The notes beneath the pieces are model-generated. The model was not told the DNA's origin. It saw only the letters and a program-made list of their open reading frames with translations, and made no database searches. Below are positions 5,253 through 8,134 of a stretch of 8,134 nucleotides of DNA, piece by piece. The translations under genes were made by a program, and so were the position numbers. This DNA comes from Candidatus Sumerlaeota bacterium (GTDB lineage: Bacteria; Sumerlaeota; T1SED10-198M), in assembly GCA_003554345.1 (NCBI GenBank), contig PWGE01000158.1, positions 1-8,134 on the forward strand, in the 5' to 3' direction. How positions within the stretch are numbered: position 1 is the first letter of the stretch; each line of letters starts with the position of its first letter.

Positions 5253-6983
5253 CTATTCATTACTTACTTCATTAAGAAAAAATGAGGGGAAATGTACAGT
5301 AAAAGAGGTGCCCTTGCCAGGGGTGCTGTCGACATATATCTGTCCTCCGTGCGATAAGACAATGTGTTTAACAATGGATAATCCCAAACCCGTTCCTCCC
5401 CGTCTTCTGGAGCGTGCCTTGTTAACCACGAAAAATCGCTCAAAAATTCTCTGATGATGTTGAGGAGGAATGCCCTGACCGGTATCACTTATTTCCACAA
5501 TAATTTTTTTTGATTCTTGATGCATGGAGATACGGATACCCCCTTTGTCAGTATATTTGAGGGCATTATCAATAAGGTTGATAAAGAGCTGTTCTAATTG
5601 ACTTTTGTCTCCTTTGATGAATGGTGTTTTTTCAGGAAAGTTTACGGAATATTCTAATTTTTTGGTTTGTAGGCGCTTTTCAAAAATGGGATATAAATCC
5701 TGAATGAGTTGTTTAAGGTTAACTTTTTCCTTCTTTTTGTCACTATCTTCTTCTAACCTGCCTAATAACATCATATCTTCTATTAAGCGCATCATGCGGT
5801 CAGTGTGGCGTAATATAATAGATAAATGTGACTGGTACTCTTGACCGATGTCTTCTATCAGGGTTTCTGTATAACCTTTTATAGCAGTTAGAGGTGTTCT
5901 GAGTTCATGAGAAACATTAATGACAAGCTCTTTTTTGATGTCCTCAAGTAACTTGAAAGAGGTAATATCATAAAAAAGAACAAGTGATATTTGATGAGTT
6001 GGTATATAGGCTGCGCTACAGTAATAAAACTTATCGTTCCAGCGAATTTGGGTGACCTCTCGATGAGGAGGGTTTTGAATGTTGTTTAATAGTTCAGTTA
6101 AAGGGGGACTTTTAATATATTTCCAATATGGTTTTTTTTGCCCCTGGCTGATGTTCAGGATGGACTTTAAAGCTTTATTGTACATTAACAATTTTTGGTT
6201 TCTATCCAGTATCATCAGCCCTTCATTTAAGGAAAAAGCTATATTTTCAAACATCAGCTTCTGGGTGGATAATTCCTTTATCTTGTGGTTCATTTGTTTA
6301 CTAAAAAGTTTGATTTTTCCGGAAAGCAAGTAGAAAGGCTCGTCTTGTGTTAAGAGCAACTGACTTTTAAAATTACCCAGTAAAAACTGGTCGACCATTT
6401 CTACTAAAGACTTATGGTAAGAAGAAAGAACTCGATAGAGATAAAAAAATACTGTTAAGGTCGGGATAACTATAAGAAAAAAAAGAAAGAGATAAGGTGG
6501 TGAGGAAATGAGAATTGACTGCTCAGAATGAGGGAATATCTTATAGCGAACAACTGCTACAGGAAACTCATTATTCTCTACCGGCATATTAATATACAGG
6601 GGGTATTCTCTAAGATGAGGGTCAGAAAAAGAAGGAGTTCCCTGGAGAGCTAAAGAAAGCGCCTTCTCGGGTTGAAGTTTGTTTGCTGAAGTATCGTTAC
6701 CTTCAGTATGATAAAGAATTTCTCCATGTTTATTGAATAGTGTTATCTCTACATTCTCGTGAATATTCTTGTTCTGAATATAGGAATGAAGTTGTTTCAG
6801 ACCATATTCTTCTTTAATGGCGCTAACCACTAAGATGCCTGTTAAATAGCGATAGTGATTAATTAACTGGTTCTTTACCTTTTCTTTGTGAGCACGATGG
6901 TGGGAAAAGTAATAAGACAGAAATAAAAGGCTTGTAATAACTATATATAGCAGTAGCGCTTTTTTCCAGATACCCATTGTCAT
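5253..6983 (-). CDS. phoR: Phosphate-sensing histidine kinase PhoR
   Basis: A 576-residue membrane sensor kinase. Order of parts: helix 1 (about 9-27), extracytoplasmic domain (28-163), helix 2 (164-184), a HAMP-like linker (185-240), a PAS domain (about 244-345, with LNEGLMILDRNQKLLMYNKA), then HisKA with NVSHELRTPLTAIKGYTETL (phosphoacceptor His359), and the ATPase domain with N-box NLIDNALKYT (469-478), DTGQGIP (500-506), FERFF (514-518) and GGTGLGLSIV (529-538). All catalytic motifs are intact. The large outer domain makes it longer than E. coli PhoR and close to the Bacillus type in plan. Its ATG overlaps the phoB stop (ATGA) with no Shine-Dalgarno; a second ATG two codons in is equally bare. 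The phosphate role is inferred from the pst neighbours and the Pho box. Confidence 0.93.
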   Translation of the reverse strand: MTMGIWKKALLLYIVITSLLFLSYYFSHHRAHKEKVKNQLINHYRYLTGILVVSAIKEEYGLKQLHSYIQNKNIHENVEITLFNKHGEILYHTEGNDTSANKLQPEKALSLALQGTPSFSDPHLREYPLYINMPVENNEFPVAVVRYKIFPHSEQSILISSPPYLFLFFLIVIPTLTVFFYLYRVLSSYHKSLVEMVDQFLLGNFKSQLLLTQDEPFYLLSGKIKLFSKQMNHKIKELSTQKLMFENIAFSLNEGLMILDRNQKLLMYNKALKSILNISQGQKKPYWKYIKSPPLTELLNNIQNPPHREVTQIRWNDKFYYCSAAYIPTHQISLVLFYDITSFKLLEDIKKELVINVSHELRTPLTAIKGYTETLIEDIGQEYQSHLSIILRHTDRMMRLIEDMMLLGRLEEDSDKKKEKVNLKQLIQDLYPIFEKRLQTKKLEYSVNFPEKTPFIKGDKSQLEQLFINLIDNALKYTDKGGIRISMHQESKKIIVEISDTGQGIPPQHHQRIFERFFVVNKARSRRRGGTGLGLSIVKHIVLSHGGQIYVDSTPGKGTSFTVHFPSFFLNEVSNE

Positions 6984-7669
6984 GGGATGATTTTATACCC
7001 TATTCCACGTATATTTTTTATGAGTTTACCTGCACTTCCCAGCTTAAAACGGAGATTTTTTACGTGTACATCGATAGTGCGTTCTACAACGTGTTGATTA
7101 TCCCATACTTCACGCAAAAGCGCCTTTCTGGTGTAAACTTTTCCGGGATGAGAAGAGAGTATATCCAGAATTTTGAATTCTGTGGCGGTTAATCCTATCA
7201 CTTTATCATCAACTCGACATTCAAACTTTTCGGGATCAACAAGTATTCTTCCAGCAATATTTTTCATATTGCTGGACACCGAATTTCTGCGTCTCAGAAC
7301 CGCTTTGATTCGCGCCATAAGTTCTCTTATAGAGAAGGGTTTGGTCACATAGTCATCTGCCCCGAGTTCTAAACCAACTACCCGGTCGATTTCTTCACCC
7401 CTTGCGGAAAGTATAATAATAGCCATCTCATCAAACTGCTTGTTATTCTTGATTTGACGACAGATATCGTAGCCATCAGCATCGGGAAGCATAATATCGA
7501 GTATAAGCAAATCAGGCCTATTATTTTTTAAATATTGATATAATTCCTCAGCGTGAGTGAAAACTTTAGTAAGATAGCCGTGTTTTTCAGCATGAAAACG
7601 TATTAATTCTAAAATATCTTCTTCGTCTTCTATAATGGCAATAGTTTGCGTAAGACCTTTATCTTTCAT
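6980..7669 (-). CDS. phoB: Phosphate regulon response regulator PhoB (PhoP-type, OmpR family)
   Basis: A 229-residue cytoplasmic transcription factor, partner of PhoR. The receiver domain (about 8-124) has the acidic pair Glu14/Asp15, the phosphorylated Asp58 in LLILDIMLP, Ser88 in IILSAR, and Lys110 in DDYVTKPF. The C-terminal winged helix (about 138-229) carries LTATEFKILDIL, the recognition helix VVERTIDVHVKNLRFKL and the wing RGIGYKI. Length and layout are standard for PhoB/PhoP. ATG 7669 follows an in-frame TAA directly, so it cannot start further upstream; the ribosome site (AAGTGA) is weak. It is transcribed with phoR from an extended -10 promoter, with no Pho box seen ahead of it. phoB or phoP would be equally valid names. 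Confidence 0.94.
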   Translation of the reverse strand: MKDKGLTQTIAIIEDEEDILELIRFHAEKHGYLTKVFTHAEELYQYLKNNRPDLLILDIMLPDADGYDICRQIKNNKQFDEMAIIILSARGEEIDRVVGLELGADDYVTKPFSIRELMARIKAVLRRRNSVSSNMKNIAGRILVDPEKFECRVDDKVIGLTATEFKILDILSSHPGKVYTRKALLREVWDNQHVVERTIDVHVKNLRFKLGSAGKLIKNIRGIGYKIIP

Positions 7670-7700
7670 TTATTCACTTTTGAATGAATTGTTGCTTCAA

Positions 7701-7727
7701 AACCTCCCGATAAAGTCAATGGAGGTT
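7701..7727 (-). promoter_or_regulatory. Hairpin in the phoB leader containing a sequestered GGAGG
   Basis: A perfect 7-bp stem, AACCTCC (7721-7727 on the transcribed strand) with GGAGGTT (7701-7707), and a 13-base loop. On the phoB transcript it is followed by UUUUGAAG, too short a U-run for a strong terminator. It lies about 18 bases after the predicted transcript start and 31 bases before the phoB ATG. The strong anti-SD-like GGAGG is locked in the 3' arm. It could act as an attenuator, an mRNA stabiliser or a ribosome standby element. Confidence 0.4.
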
Positions 7728-7751
7728 CTATTTTATTATAGTTTGAAAAAC

Positions 7752-7780
7752 ATTATAGCATAAAAAAAATATTGTTTCTA
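7752..7780 (-). promoter_or_regulatory. Predicted phoB-phoR promoter (extended -10)
   Basis: TGC-TATAAT at 7752-7760 is a consensus extended -10. A partial -35, TAGAAA (7775-7780), lies 17 bp upstream. The start would be near 7745, giving a leader of about 75 nt. A second TATAAT at 7735-7740 has no -35 partner. No TTNACA or CTGTCAT repeats were found here, suggesting constitutive rather than autoregulated expression. Confidence 0.6.
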
Positions 7781-7878
7781 TTTTACGAGAAGGTTCTTTT
7801 ATTCACACGATGATGGTCATACTATTTCTTTCATTTTCAGGAGAAAAGCATACAATACACAAAATTGAAATTTTCTGC

Positions 7879-7886
7879 GAGGTGAT
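7879..7886 (+). promoter_or_regulatory. ilvD ribosome binding site
   Basis: GAGGTGAT is a near-perfect anti-16S match with a good spacing to ATG 7891. It fixes the ilvD start and is the strongest ribosome site in the window. Confidence 0.85.
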
Positions 7887-7890
7887 ATCC

Positions 7891-8134
7891 ATGCGTAGTG
7901 ATGCTATGAAAAAAGGTGTGGAAAAGGCGCCCCATCGTGCTCTTTTTAAAGCAATGGGGTATACAGATGATGAACTGAAAAAGCCGATGATAGGTATCGT
8001 CAACTCAGGGAATGAGATCGTTCCCGGGCATATAGACCTTGATAAGCTGACACGGTATGTAAAAGACGGCGTGCGCATGAACGGCGGGACACCTGTGGAG
8101 TTCCGCACTATAGGTATTTGTGACGGTATTGCCA
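7891..8134 (+). CDS. ilvD: Dihydroxy-acid dehydratase IlvD, N-terminal fragment (3' end outside window)
   Basis: The first 81 codons of the Fe-S enzyme that dehydrates 2,3-dihydroxy-isovalerate and -methylvalerate to the 2-keto acids of valine/leucine and isoleucine synthesis. The start [23 protein letters not shown], then [23 protein letters not shown] and [17 protein letters not shown], follow the family closely; the cysteine in CDGIA lies at a conserved cluster-region position. Start at 7891 is set by a strong GAGGTGAT site. It is transcribed away from phoB and has no evident link to phosphate control; it probably opens a branched-chain amino-acid operon beyond the right edge. The roughly 220-bp leader shows no T-box or other riboswitch that I can recognise. 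Confidence 0.95.
   Translation, partial: MRSDAMKKGVEKAPHRALFKAMGYTDDELKKPMIGIVNSGNEIVPGHIDLDKLTRYVKDGVRMNGGTPVEFRTIGICDGIA

Noticed and set aside
7828-7856. ilvD promoter with TACAAT at 7851-7856
   Set aside because: The -10 is plausible but the -35 region (CTTTCA) is poor; not strong enough to list.
7670-7890. T-box or amino-acid riboswitch/attenuator ahead of ilvD
   Set aside because: No T-box motif, no leader peptide rich in Val/Leu/Ile, and no terminator hairpin with U-run before ilvD.
7803-8108. 101-codon open frame on the minus strand at the right edge
   Set aside because: Antisense shadow of ilvD, whose plus-strand frame is clear.

Overview
The window carries one complete phosphate-starvation (Pho) locus on the minus strand. 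It lies between the 3' end of a thiamin-biosynthesis gene (thiG, plus strand, cut by the left edge) and the 5' end of a branched-chain amino-acid gene (ilvD, plus strand, cut by the right edge). The DNA is moderately AT-rich and tightly packed, with AGGAG/GAGGTGAT-type ribosome sites. PstS has a cleavable signal peptide with no lipobox cysteine, which suggests a diderm bacterium with a periplasm. I cannot name the phylum from the sequence alone.

Layout, left to right. Positions 2-187 hold the end of thiG. Positions 188-761 hold no convincing gene: a possible weak thiG terminator, then about 390 bp of very T-poor, A-rich DNA built from short degenerate repeats. Positions 762-5012 hold pstS-pstC-pstA-pstB-phoU, transcribed right to left, with overlaps or gaps of 10 bp or less. 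Positions 5013-5252 are the pstS control region, with a four-unit Pho box and tandem TATAAT -10 elements. Positions 5253-7669 hold phoR and phoB, overlapping by ATGA. Positions 7670-7890 are the divergent phoB/ilvD spacer, with a good extended -10 promoter and a hairpin in the phoB leader. Positions 7891-8134 are the start of ilvD.

How it works together (family knowledge applied to these genes): PstS binds phosphate in the periplasm, PstC and PstA form the membrane channel, and PstB drives it with ATP. PhoU couples transporter state to the sensor kinase PhoR, which phosphorylates PhoB. PhoB then binds the Pho box ahead of pstS. Sensor, regulator, target operon and binding site all lie within 7 kb in one orientation.

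No exotic new system is evident. The most interesting items are the four-unit, exactly 11-bp-phased Pho box, a possible 30-codon upstream ORF whose stop overlaps an internal pstS ATG, Shine-Dalgarno-less CCCATGA junctions at pstS/pstC and phoB/phoR, the sequestered GGAGG hairpin in the phoB leader, and the repeat-derived block beside thiG.
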